A stretch of DNA of 64,000 nucleotides from Actimicrobium sp034313845 (GTDB lineage: Bacteria > Pseudomonadota > Gammaproteobacteria > Burkholderiales > Burkholderiaceae_D): the NCBI RefSeq assembly GCF_034313845.1, contig NZ_JAVIWN010000004.1; one strand, 5' to 3'. Position numbers and translations under genes: made by a program. Below, piece by piece: positions 1 to 9,200 of the stretch; the stretch's first letter is position 1; the number at the start of each line of letters is the position of its first letter. Below the pieces are notes generated by a model, which saw only the letters and a program-made list of their open reading frames with translations, made no database searches and was not told the DNA's origin.

Positions 1-622
1 CGTAGTTGCGGCGGATGTAGTTGACGATGGCTTCGTCGAATTTGTCGCCACCGACCCGCACCGACCCCTTGTAGACCATGCCGCCGAGCGAAATGATACC
101 GACTTCAGTAGTCCCGCCGCCGATGTCGACGACCATCGAACCGGTTGCTTCCGACACCGGCAGACCGGCACCGATGGCAGCAGCCATCGGCTCTTCGATC
201 AGGAATACTTGCGACGCGCCCGCGCCAAGCGCCGACTCGCGAATTGCGCGGCGCTCGACCTGCGTCGAGCCGCACGGCACGCAAATGATGATGCGCGGCG
301 ACGGCTTGAACAGCTTGGAGTCATGCACCATGCGAATGAATTGCTTGAGCATTTGCTCGGTGACGGTGAAGTCGGCGATGACGCCGTCTTTCATCGGCCG
401 GATGGCTTCGATGTTGCCCGGCACTTTGCCGAGCATCTGCTTGGCTTCGCGGCCGACGGCCTGAATTGTTTTCTTGCCGTTCGGACCGCCTTGCTGACGG
501 ATGGCGACGACCGATGGTTCGTCGAGCACGATGCCCTGACCGCGTACATAAATCAGCGTATTGGCAGTGCCCAGGTCGATCGCCAGGTCATTGGAAAAGT
601 AACTACGGAGAAATCCAAACAT
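1..622 (-). CDS. mreB: Rod shape-determining protein MreB (5' part, runs off window)
   Basis: Actin-like ATPase that forms membrane-associated filaments and guides lateral cell-wall synthesis. The first 207 codons are present, read leftward; the gene continues beyond base 1. The protein starts MFGFLRSYFSNDLAIDLGTA, the usual MreB N-terminus, with the phosphate-1 loop DLGTANT near residue 16. Further on are the conserved segments ICVPCG and EEPMAAAIGAG and the phosphate-2 motif DIGGGTTE. It diverges from gatC, the usual betaproteobacterial order, where mreB leads an mreBCD cluster that would lie outside the window. Start ATG is at 622-620. Family identity is certain; only the C-terminal half is unseen. 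Confidence 0.97.
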   Translation of the reverse strand, partial: MFGFLRSYFSNDLAIDLGTANTLIYVRGQGIVLDEPSVVAIRQQGGPNGKKTIQAVGREAKQMLGKVPGNIEAIRPMKDGVIADFTVTEQMLKQFIRMVHDSKLFKPSPRIIICVPCGSTQVERRAIRESALGAGASQVFLIEEPMAAAIGAGLPVSEATGSMVVDIGGGTTEVGIISLGGMVYKGSVRVGGDKFDEAIVNYIRRNY

Positions 623-885
623 GTATTGTCCTGATGCGCAACGAATGTGCGCGGTTTCGATATGGGGTTGAGTGATGTTTAATCGCGACCCGAGGCAGCC
701 TGAGATTCGGCGCCATCCAGAAGGACGCACCGCATTCTACCTTATAATTCAAGCAAATTTGCCTCTATAAACCCGCCAAAATGCTGTCCTGATGCGGTTT
801 TTCCAGCCGCAACGACCGGCCCTTTGATTGTGTTTTGGTGCTTTCCGATTCATTTTCCGGCGCGCTCGCTGCGCGACTTACTGCC
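623..885. promoter_or_regulatory. Divergent mreB/gatC intergenic region
   Basis: About 260 bases with no convincing ORF separate the divergent mreB and gatC starts. The segment 740-775 is AT-rich inside GC-rich surroundings. It contains TATAAT at 743-748, TATAAA at 765-770 and a perfect 10-bp palindrome (GCAAATTTGC) at 753-762. This is the likely core of both promoters, but no well-spaced -35 partner was found, so individual promoters are not assigned. Confidence 0.4.
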
Positions 886-1200
886 ATGTCGCTTACTCTC
901 TCGAACGTTACTGTCCTGGCCAATCTGGCCCATCTTGAACTGACCGACGCGCAAGCAAAAAAATCGCTTGCCAAGCTCAATGAAATCTTCGCGCTGGTCG
1001 AGCAGATGCAGGCTGTCGACACCACTGGCGTGGAACCGCTGAGCCATCCGATTTTTGCGCTGCACAGCGCGACGCCGGACGACCTGTCGCTACGTCTGCG
1101 CGACGATGTCGTCACCGAAACCAACCACCGCGAGGCGTATCAACAACCCGCACCGGCCACCCAGGACGGCTTGTACCTGGTGCCCAAAGTCCTCGATTAA
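886..1200 (+). CDS. gatC: Glutamyl-tRNA(Gln)/aspartyl-tRNA(Asn) amidotransferase subunit C
   Basis: Small subunit that holds GatA and GatB together in the GatCAB enzyme, which amidates misacylated Glu-tRNA(Gln) and/or Asp-tRNA(Asn). The 104-residue product fits the family length of about 95-105. It has the typical N-terminal helix (VTVLANLAHLELTD) and the conserved segment TTGVEPLSHP. An in-frame start lies upstream at 835, but ATG 886 gives the usual MSL-type beginning and avoids an extra 17 residues that do not look family-like. gatA follows after 9 bases, so the genes are co-transcribed. Confidence 0.94.
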   Translation: MSLTLSNVTVLANLAHLELTDAQAKKSLAKLNEIFALVEQMQAVDTTGVEPLSHPIFALHSATPDDLSLRLRDDVVTETNHREAYQQPAPATQDGLYLVPKVLD

Positions 1201-1209
1201 AGAGTCTCC

Positions 1210-2667
1210 ATGCATACCAAATCACTCAAGCAATTGTCGGCACTGCTGCAATCCAGGCAGGTCTCGGCCACCGAACTGGCACAGCACTTTCTGGCGCGCA
1301 TCGACACCAGCGACCTCAACGCGTTCCTGCATGTCGACCCGGAACTGACGCTGCAACAGGCGGCCGTCGCCGACCAGCGACTGGCCTGCGAAGACCATAC
1401 CGCGCTGACCGGCATTCCGATTGCGCACAAGGATATCTTTGTCACGCGCGACTGGCGTGCCACCGCCGGCTCGAGAATGCTGGCCAATTACACCAGCCCG
1501 TTCGATGCCACCGTAGTCGAACGACTCGGCAAGGCTGGCATGGTCACGCTGGGCAAACTCAACTGCGATGAATTTGCGATGGGCTCATCGAACCAGAATT
1601 CGTTCTTTGGTCCGGTACGCAATCCGTGGGACAAGAACGCCATTCCGGGTGGGTCATCCGGCGGCTCGGCAGCGGCGGTCGCGGCGCGACTGGCACCGGC
1701 TGTCACCGGCACCGATACCGGTGGCTCGATCCGCCAGCCAGCGGCGATGTGCGGCATCACCGGCATCAAGCCGACCTACGGACGCGTCTCGCGCTTCGGC
1801 ATGATCGCGTTTGCGTCGTCGCTCGATCAAGGCGGACCAATGGCGCAAAGCGCCGAAGATTGTGCGCTGCTGCTGTCGGCCATGGCCGGTTTCGATGAAC
1901 GTGATTCGACCAGTCTGCAACGTCCCGATGAAGATTTTTCACGCGACCTCAACAACGACCTGCGCGGCTTGCGCATCGGCGTGCCGCGGGAATATTTCGG
2001 TCCGGGATTAGCCGCCGATGTCGAGCTGGCCGTGCGCGCTGCGCTGGCCGACTACGAAAAGCTGGGTGCCACGCTGGTCGATATTTCGCTGCCTAACACC
2101 GAGCTGTCGATCCCGGCGTATTACGTGATCGCACCCGCCGAAGCCTCGTCGAACCTGAGTCGTTTCGATGGCGTGCGTTACGGCCATCGCGCCGAGAAAT
2201 ACAGCGATCTGACCGAGATGTACAAGCGCACCCGTGCCGAAGGATTTGGCGAGGAAGTCAAGCTGCGCATTCTGGTTGGTGCCTATGTGCTGTCGCATGG
2301 CTACTTCGATGCGTACTACCTGAAGGCCCAAAAAATCCGTCGCCTGATTGCGCAGGATTTCCAGCAGGCGTTCACGCAGTGCGATGTCATCATGGGACCG
2401 GTCTCGCCAACGGTGGCCTGGAACCTTGGTGAAAAAGCCGATGATCCGGTAGCCAACTATCTGGCTGATATTTACACGTTGTCGACCAGCCTGGCCGGCT
2501 TGCCGGGCATGTCGGTGCCGTGCGGATTCGGGCAGGGCGACATCAATGGCAAACGGCCGGTCGGCCTGCAATTGATCGGCAATTATTTCGAGGAAGCGAA
2601 GTTGCTCAATATCGCTCACCAGTACCAGCAAGCGACCAGCTGGCACCTGATGCAACCGGCCGACTGA
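1210..2667 (+). CDS. gatA: Glutamyl-tRNA(Gln) amidotransferase subunit A
   Basis: Amidase subunit of GatCAB; it hydrolyses glutamine and passes ammonia to GatB. The 485-residue protein has the amidase-signature catalytic triad: Lys74 in IAHKD, the cis-Ser in the glycine/serine loop GGSSGG at about 147-152, and the nucleophilic Ser173 in TDTGGSIRQP. Length is normal for GatA and there is no sign of damage. It lies between gatC (9 bases upstream) and a small secreted-protein gene (8 bases downstream) on the same strand. Identity is secure from the triad and from its gatC and gatB neighbours. Confidence 0.97.
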   Translation: MHTKSLKQLSALLQSRQVSATELAQHFLARIDTSDLNAFLHVDPELTLQQAAVADQRLACEDHTALTGIPIAHKDIFVTRDWRATAGSRMLANYTSPFDATVVERLGKAGMVTLGKLNCDEFAMGSSNQNSFFGPVRNPWDKNAIPGGSSGGSAAAVAARLAPAVTGTDTGGSIRQPAAMCGITGIKPTYGRVSRFGMIAFASSLDQGGPMAQSAEDCALLLSAMAGFDERDSTSLQRPDEDFSRDLNNDLRGLRIGVPREYFGPGLAADVELAVRAALADYEKLGATLVDISLPNTELSIPAYYVIAPAEASSNLSRFDGVRYGHRAEKYSDLTEMYKRTRAEGFGEEVKLRILVGAYVLSHGYFDAYYLKAQKIRRLIAQDFQQAFTQCDVIMGPVSPTVAWNLGEKADDPVANYLADIYTLSTSLAGLPGMSVPCGFGQGDINGKRPVGLQLIGNYFEEAKLLNIAHQYQQATSWHLMQPAD

Positions 2668-2675
2668 GACGCACG

Positions 2676-3182
2676 ATGCGCTACGTCCTCGCCACCATTG
2701 CAACCACGCTCCTGCTGTTTTTTTGTGCAGCGACCGCCGGCGCGCAGACGCTGTCGACGCGCTTCGCCTGCAGTCTGGCGAGCGATGATGGCGGCGATCC
2801 GATCACGTATGCGGACACCGGCGAGATCGATCTCGATGGCACGACCGTGAAGACGTTTCGCTGGGAATCGGCAATTTTTCGCTCGACGCACGGCTACGAT
2901 TGCAACATCGATGACGACGATGGCTTGCGGGCGGAAGTCCGCGGCGAAGGTTCGACTGCGGCATGGCGGGTGGCTTTGAAGGACGGCGGCGCGGCACGCC
3001 TCAAGCGAGGCTACAACTTCGAGCGCGGACTCAATTGCACGATCCGGCTTGAGCGCGACGGCAACACGGTCCAGGTCAAACCGACCTGCCCGGCGCTGTG
3101 TGGCTCGCGGATCAATTTTTCGGAGATCGTGATCGATCTGGACAGCGGCACCTGCCGCTACGATCAGGCTGGCAAACAGTAA
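2676..3182 (+). CDS. Secreted cysteine-containing protein inserted between gatA and gatB
   Basis: 168 residues, function not recognised. The N-terminus MRYVLATIATTLLLFFCAAT followed by AGAQ is a clear signal peptide, so the product is predicted to be periplasmic. The mature part has six cysteines (in FACS, YDCN, LNCT, PTCPALC and GTCRY), which suggests disulfide bonds, and an acidic run DDDDG. A longer in-frame start at 2520 would lie inside gatA and was rejected because ATG 2676 opens a good signal sequence just after the gatA stop. It lies 8 bases after gatA and 29 bases before gatB, so it is probably co-transcribed with the amidotransferase genes, though nothing suggests a translation role. 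Confidence 0.8.
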   Translation: MRYVLATIATTLLLFFCAATAGAQTLSTRFACSLASDDGGDPITYADTGEIDLDGTTVKTFRWESAIFRSTHGYDCNIDDDDGLRAEVRGEGSTAAWRVALKDGGAARLKRGYNFERGLNCTIRLERDGNTVQVKPTCPALCGSRINFSEIVIDLDSGTCRYDQAGKQ

Positions 3183-3211
3183 TCAGCAGCACATAAAAAC
3201 AAGGAATCATC

Positions 3212-4672
3212 ATGCAATGGGAAGTCGTCATCGGGTTGGAAACGCATACACAGCTGACCACCCAGTCCAAAATTTTCAGTGGCTCGGCGATTCGTTTCGG
3301 AGCCGAGCCGAACACGCAGGCGTCGCTGGTAGACCTGGCGTTGCCGGGTGCGCTGCCGGTGATGAACAAGCGCGCAGTAGAACGGGCCATCCAGTTCGGT
3401 CTGGCGGTCGATGCCGTGATCGCGCCCAGCTCGGTGTTCGCGCGTAAAAACTACTTTTATCCGGACCTGCCCAAGGGTTACCAGATCAGCCAGTTCGAGA
3501 TCCCGGTGGTACAGGGCGGTCGCGTGTCGTTTGTTTTCGAGCGCGACGGCAAGACCGAACTGCGCACCGTGCAACTGACGCGCGCGCATCTCGAAGAAGA
3601 CGCCGGCAAGTCGCTGCATGAAGATTATCAGGGCATGACCGGCATCGACCTGAACCGGGCCGGTACACCGCTGCTTGAAATCGTCACCGAGCCGGACATG
3701 CGCAGCGCAGCCGAAGCCGTCGCCTATGCGAAGGCGCTGCATTCGCTGGTGATGTGGCTCGACATTTGCGACGGCAACATGCAGGAAGGCTCGTTTCGCT
3801 GCGACGCCAATGTCTCGGTGCGGCCGGTCGGCCAGGAACAGTACGGTACCCGTTGCGAAGTCAAGAACCTGAACTCGTTCCGCTTTCTTGAAGAGGCGAT
3901 CAATTTCGAGGTACGGCGCCAGATCGATCTGATCGAAGACGGCGGCCGCGTGGTGCAGGAAACCCGGCTGTACGATCCGGACCGCAAGGAAACCCGCTCG
4001 ATGCGCAGCAAGGAAGACGCGCAGGATTACCGCTATTTTCCGGACCCCGATTTGCCGCCGCTTGTCATCAGTGCCGACTGGATTGCGCAGGTCAAGGCAG
4101 CGATGCCGGAACTGCCGGGCGCGATGCGGGCCCGCTTCATCGGCGACTTCGGCCTGACCGATTACGATGCGGCCGTGCTCACGCAATCGAAGGCAATGGC
4201 ACTGTATTTCGAAGCGGTCGCGACACTCGTTGGCAAGGATCAGGCCAAGCAGGCAGCTAACTGGCTGATGGGCGATCTGGCATCGGCGGTCAATCGCGAT
4301 GGCATCGATCCGGGCCAGGCACCGGTGAGTCCGGCCCAGCTCGCGCTGCTGTTGCAGCGCATCGGCGATGGCACCATCTCGAACAAGATTGCCAAGGAAA
4401 TTTTTGCGGCAATGTGGGAAGCCAGGTCGGTCGAACCGTTGCTGGCCGACCAGCTGATCGAGTCGATGGGGCTCAAGCAAATTTCGGATAGCGGGGCGCT
4501 GGAGGCCATCATCGACGAGGTGCTGGCTGCCAATCCGAAGTCGGTCGAAGAATTTCGTGCCGGCAAAGAAAAGGCTTTCAATGCCTTGATTGGACAAGCC
4601 ATGAAAGCCTCGCGCGGCAAAGCCAATCCGGCCCAGTTGACCGAACTGCTGAAACAAAAACTGGCCAGCTGA
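3212..4672 (+). CDS. gatB: Aspartyl/glutamyl-tRNA amidotransferase subunit B
   Basis: Kinase and transamidase subunit of GatCAB; it phosphorylates the side chain of the mischarged amino acid and amidates it with ammonia from GatA. 486 residues, normal length. The N-terminus has the GatB hallmark WEVVIGLETHTQL; the zinc/active-site region includes GSFRCDANVSVRP and KNLNSFRFLEEAI; and the C-terminal YqeY-like tail ends in LTELLKQKLAS. The C-terminal domain contacts the tRNA elbow in known structures. The gene runs convergently into a DUF4124 gene 9 bases downstream, with no obvious terminator between them. Confidence 0.97.
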   Translation: MQWEVVIGLETHTQLTTQSKIFSGSAIRFGAEPNTQASLVDLALPGALPVMNKRAVERAIQFGLAVDAVIAPSSVFARKNYFYPDLPKGYQISQFEIPVVQGGRVSFVFERDGKTELRTVQLTRAHLEEDAGKSLHEDYQGMTGIDLNRAGTPLLEIVTEPDMRSAAEAVAYAKALHSLVMWLDICDGNMQEGSFRCDANVSVRPVGQEQYGTRCEVKNLNSFRFLEEAINFEVRRQIDLIEDGGRVVQETRLYDPDRKETRSMRSKEDAQDYRYFPDPDLPPLVISADWIAQVKAAMPELPGAMRARFIGDFGLTDYDAAVLTQSKAMALYFEAVATLVGKDQAKQAANWLMGDLASAVNRDGIDPGQAPVSPAQLALLLQRIGDGTISNKIAKEIFAAMWEARSVEPLLADQLIESMGLKQISDSGALEAIIDEVLAANPKSVEEFRAGKEKAFNALIGQAMKASRGKANPAQLTELLKQKLAS

Positions 4673-4681
4673 CCGACCCGG

Positions 4682-5302
4682 CTAGCGCGGCGTCGCGCTG
4701 CCTGTCAGTTCGCGGTAGCGCTTGAGCGTATCGTCAAACCAGGCGTTCACCCTGAGCAATTCGAGCTGGTGCGATTGCATCAGGTTCTGCTCTGAAGTGA
4801 CGGCACTCTGCGCCTGCTCGACCTTGCGTGCCAAGGGTGGCGGGACGATATTTTTCTTCGTCGCCTGCGCGGCCTGGGCCAGGGTTTCTTTTAAATGCTG
4901 GTCGGCCAGCGTCGATATGTAGCGTTGCTGACGGATTTTTTCATTCACGTCGGCGACCGCCCGCTTGCGTGCTGCCTCGATTTCCAACTCGCTACGAAAG
5001 CGCTCGAGGATGGCGGTATCACGCCGGCGCAACTCCAGTGCGGCATCGGCATCGGCCTGCAGCCGGGCGTTGTCAATCTGTTGCTGGTTGCGTTGCGCCG
5101 CTGTCAACGGCGCAGGGATCTCGCGCAGCACGACACCATTGCTTCCCAGCTCACGCATCGCGCGCGACGCACATTCCGGAATTGGTCGGTCCGCAGTGAT
5201 GGTCCGCCCATTCACATCCTTGCACACATAAATTTCCGCCAGCCCCCATCCTGGCATCCCGGTCAGGAACAACATCAGCAGGGCTAGCGTGATGGTGCGC
5301 AT
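4682..5302 (-). CDS. DUF4124 domain protein with signal peptide
   Basis: 206 residues. The N-terminus MRTITLALLMLFLTGMPGWG ending at GLA is a signal peptide. It is followed by the DUF4124 motif IYVCKDVNGRTITADRPIPEC, a short periplasmic domain of unknown function. From about residue 70 the protein is alpha-helical and rich in Ala, Gln, Arg and Glu, consistent with a coiled coil. Two cysteines flank the domain. It lies 21 bases downstream of pyrE on the same strand and probably shares its transcript, and it is convergent with gatB. Function is unknown; family assignment rests on the DUF4124 motif. Confidence 0.82.
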   Translation of the reverse strand: MRTITLALLMLFLTGMPGWGLAEIYVCKDVNGRTITADRPIPECASRAMRELGSNGVVLREIPAPLTAAQRNQQQIDNARLQADADAALELRRRDTAILERFRSELEIEAARKRAVADVNEKIRQQRYISTLADQHLKETLAQAAQATKKNIVPPPLARKVEQAQSAVTSEQNLMQSHQLELLRVNAWFDDTLKRYRELTGSATPR

Positions 5303-5323
5303 CGCGTCGTCGCGTAGTTGGGC

Positions 5324-5989
5324 TTAGGCCACACCGTAGCGTTCGCGGTAAGCGCTGATCGCTGGCCGGTGTCGCTGCAATTCGGCGTGGCCATCGGCAC
5401 GTCCGAGATATTCCAGCAGGTCCGCCAGGTTACCGATCGAGATGACCGGGATACCATAAAGTTGGCTCACTTCCTGCACCGCTGATCCGGCCGACAGGGC
5501 ACCATCCTTGCCCGAACGCTCCATCCGGTCCAGCGCAATCAGGACCGCGCAAGGCACCGCACCGGCCGCGCGGATCAGGTCGACTGATTCGCGCACAGAG
5601 GTGCCGGCAGAAATGACATCGTCGATGATGACGACACGGCCCTGCAAGGCAGCACCGACGATCGTGCCGCCTTCGCCATGGTCCTTGGCTTCTTTCCGGT
5701 TAAAGGCAAACGGTACGTTGCGCTCCTTGCCGGCCAGCGCCACGGCAGTCGCTGAGGCCAGCGTGATGCCCTTGTAGGCCGGACCGAACAACATATCGAA
5801 TTCAATCCCGGCGTCGAGCAGCGACTGCGCATAGAACTGCGCCAGCGTGCCGAGCGTGGCCCCATCGTTGAACGCTCCCGCATTAAAAAAATACGGTGAC
5901 AACCGCCCTGCCTTGGTGACGAATTCGCCGAAGCGCAAGACGCCGCTGTCAACAGCGAACGCGATGAATTGCTGACGTAAATTGTTCAT
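5324..5989 (-). CDS. pyrE: Orotate phosphoribosyltransferase
   Basis: Transfers ribose-5-phosphate from PRPP to orotate to give OMP, the fifth step of pyrimidine synthesis. The 221-residue product is the usual length. It has the PRPP-binding signature VVIIDDVISAGTS at 119-131, the catalytic-loop lysines near KERNVPFAFNRKEAKDHGEG, and the N-terminal substrate segment SPYFFNAG. Start ATG 5989 is preceded by an AGGG-type ribosome binding site. xthA lies about 3.9 kb away on the other strand; xth near pyrE is common in this group. Confidence 0.96.
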   Translation of the reverse strand: MNNLRQQFIAFAVDSGVLRFGEFVTKAGRLSPYFFNAGAFNDGATLGTLAQFYAQSLLDAGIEFDMLFGPAYKGITLASATAVALAGKERNVPFAFNRKEAKDHGEGGTIVGAALQGRVVIIDDVISAGTSVRESVDLIRAAGAVPCAVLIALDRMERSGKDGALSAGSAVQEVSQLYGIPVISIGNLADLLEYLGRADGHAELQRHRPAISAYRERYGVA

Positions 5990-6124
5990 TTTTTCCCTTT
6001 GAGACAGGCCGCACTGGGTAGTGCTGACCGATTTTGGTCAGTATGAGGTGGTGCCCCGCCATTTTAATGCGATCTCCGCCAGATTCGTTGAACGGCAGCA
6101 AGAGTTATGCCCGGAAATCCGAAG

Positions 6125-6277
6125 TTATGACCTAAAAATTTCAGCAAACATCACAGACAGGACGGCGATGAGGGAAACCTGTGCAATGATGTCGACATGC
6201 AACCATCTATTGCTTTTTTCTTTATACCATCCGGCAACCTCATGCTTGCGTCTTTCTTCTGTAAATAGGTGTTCCAT
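6125..6277 (-). CDS. Putative 50-aa single-span membrane protein
   Basis: A short leftward ORF with protein-like composition: a charged N-terminus (MEHLFTEERRKHEVAGWYKE) and then a hydrophobic segment at about 27-46 (HVDIIAQVSLIAVLSVMFAE). This is the shape of a small inner-membrane protein. ATG 6277 is preceded by GGCGGAG at a good distance for a ribosome binding site. It lies 135 bases upstream of pyrE on the same strand and may be the first gene of that transcript. Opposite it, the rightward frame of the kinase gene stays open but its translation is Cys-rich and unlike a protein. No homologue could be checked. Confidence 0.55.
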   Translation of the reverse strand: MEHLFTEERRKHEVAGWYKEKSNRWLHVDIIAQVSLIAVLSVMFAEIFRS

Positions 6278-6296
6278 TGACACTCCGCCTGATCCG

Positions 6297-9200
6297 GTGA
6301 CGATTAACGTCATTCCTGCTCCGCACCGTCATCGCCCGCGCTGGTCAGTGCGCTCGTTGTTGCTGTTGCTGGTGCTCACAGTCCTGCTACCCGGGATCAT
6401 CGGGGTAACCACGCTGATCTATCGCCAGTACCGTCAGGAACAACAGGAGCTGGAGCGGGAAGCAAGCCGCATAGCAAAAAGCCTGGCACTGGCGATTGAC
6501 AATGAATTACTTGATGCGCGCAAGGTTGCCGAGGCACTGGCCACATCCGGTCATTTCACGCGAAGCGATTTCCCCGCGCTGCATCGCCAGTTGACCGAGG
6601 TATTACAAAAATCCGACCTCGGTTCGCAGGTAGTTCTCAGCGACGGTAATGGTCAGCAACTGCTCAATACGCAGAGGCCCTATGGTACTGCGCTGCCAAT
6701 GCATGCCAACCCGGAGCTGGTACGACAAGTCTTTGCCAGCGGCCGACCTGTCGTTTCAGGCGTTTATGTGGGCGCACTTGCTCGCCGCACCCTCACCAGT
6801 GTCGATGTGCCTGTATTCATCGATGGCAAAGTTACCTACAGCCTCGGTATCAGCATCTTCACCGACAAGTTCGATGCCTTTCTGAGAAGCCAATCGCGGC
6901 CATCGGATTGGGAAGTGGGCGTTTTCGATCGTCAGGGCAGAATCGTTGCTCGGACCTTTGGCAATCAGCCGGCCGGAAGTGCTGCCAGCCCGTCACTCTG
7001 GCGTGCCATGCAAGATCACCACAGCGACCTGTTCGACGTAACGACGCAAGACGGTACGGTGATGCGCAGCGTGCTCAGTCGTGCTCCCGCCTCGGGCTGG
7101 TATGTGGCGATCGGGGTGCCGCGCTCCATCCTCGAAGACGACTTGCAGCAACGCATTTCGCTCTTCGGACTGGTCTTGCTGCTGATGTTTGGTACCGGTG
7201 GCGGATTAGCCTGGTTCATGGGCAACCGGATCGCCCGTTCGGTCAATGCATTGACGGCACCGGCACGGGCGCTGGAAGCCGGAGAACCCATGCAGATTTC
7301 GCCGGTGTACTTTCGCGAAGCCGATGACGTCGCCCTAGCCATGGCTGGCACCGCCCGGCTGCTGGCGAAGCGCCAGCGCGTGCTGCGCGAACGCGATATC
7401 GAACTCTTGACGGCACAGCGCTTGAGCCGCATGGGTAGCTGGAACTGGACGATGGGCAGCGAGGTAGTCGAGGCATCAGCCGAGATCTGCAGAATGTTTG
7501 GCCGCACGACGATTCCCGTCCTTAGCGGACAAAAAGACACCATGTTCGCGCTCGCGGACTGGAACATCCTCGAACGGGCACTGCGCCGGACCGCCACCAC
7601 CGGCCAGGCGTGTGAGCTCGAAATACAAGCACGTCGACTCACTGGCGAGACCTTCTGGGCACACTACTGTAGCGAAGCGATCCGCGATTCACGCGACAGG
7701 ATCGTCGGATTGCGCGGCACCGTCCAGGACATCACCGAACGCATGCGGGCGCAAAACGAGCTCGACCGGTACCGCAATGATCTTGAAGCACTGGTCAGTT
7801 CGCGTACCCTCGAACTCGAACAAGCCCGGGATGCCGCCGAATCGGCCAACCGGGCCAAGAGTGATTTCCTCGCCACCATGAGCCACGAACTGCGCACGCC
7901 GATCAATGCCGTCATCGGACTGACGCGACTGCTGGGGGATTCGCCGATGGGTCAGCGTCAGCGCGATCATGCCGACAAGATCCTGCTTTCGGCCGAAGCA
8001 TTGCAAATAATGATCGATGACATCCTGGATTTTTCCCGTATCGAAGCCGGCAAGCTGCAACTCGAACATCAGGCCTTTTCGCTGGACGCGATCCTGCGCA
8101 CCACGGCCACGGTGATCGGCATCGGGTTGGGCGACAAACCGGTCGAAGCCTGTTTTGACATCGCTCCCGACGTTCCCGACATGCTGGTCGGCGACAGCAT
8201 GCGGCTCCAGCAAGTCCTGCTGAACCTGACCAGCAATGCGGTCAAATTTACCGACACCGGCACCATCGTGATGCAATTGCGCTGCCAGGCTGTTGGCACC
8301 AGCAGGGTCGCGTTGCAATTTGTTTTCAGGGATACCGGCATCGGCATACCGCTGGCCCAGCAGACCACTATTTTCGAGCACTTTACCCAAGCCGACACGT
8401 CAACGACCCGCCGTTACGGCGGCTCCGGACTGGGCCTGGCCATCAGCAAACGACTGGCCGACCTGATGGGTGGCACCATCACCGTGGACAGCACACCCGG
8501 CCAGGGCAGCACGTTCTGCTTCTGCGTCGAACTTGCGCGTGCCGGATTGCCGGGTACGGCACCGCGACCGCTGGCCGGGTTACGCGTGCTGATCGTCGAT
8601 GACCATCCGAAGGCACGGACATTGCTGTCGCGACCCTGCATCGCCGCCGGCTGGCACGTCACCACGTGCGACAGCGGTGCCAGCGCGCTGGCCGAACTGC
8701 AGCGCAGCGCGGCAACCGGTGAAGACCATGATGTCATGCTGCTGGACTGGGACATGCCCGGCATGAACGGCGCAGAGCTGTTGCAGCAAGCCCATGCCAT
8801 CGACGGCCTGCTGTTACCGGCAACCATTTTGCTGGCACCCATGGGGAAACTGGAACAGGCTGCCGCCGCCACCGCTGATCTGGGTATCGATCGCATCGCA
8901 GCCAAGCCGTTGCTAACGGCAACACTGATCGACACCATACGACAAGCTTGCCTGGGCGAACTGGGCACGATGTTTTCGGCACTGACCACGACGAACAAGG
9001 ACGAGCGTCTCGCCGGGATGCATTTTCTGGTGGCAGAAGACAATCTGATCAACCAGATCGTGATCGAGCAGACCCTGACCGGTGCCGGTGCCAGCGTGGA
9101 ACTGGCATCCAACGGACAGGCGGCAGTGGAGGCGCTGCGTCAGTCGGTGACACGGCACGCATCGCCGTTTGCTGCGGTACTGATGGATATCCGGATGCCC

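Noticed and set aside
3164..4657. 497-codon leftward ORF covering gatB
   Set aside because: It mirrors gatB; its translation is Arg/Gln/His-rich and unlike a protein. It is a side effect of GC-rich third positions.
6021..6296. Extended N-terminus of the hybrid kinase
   Set aside because: The translation is Cys-rich and irregular, and it overlaps a better antisense small ORF. The domain structure starts after 6297.
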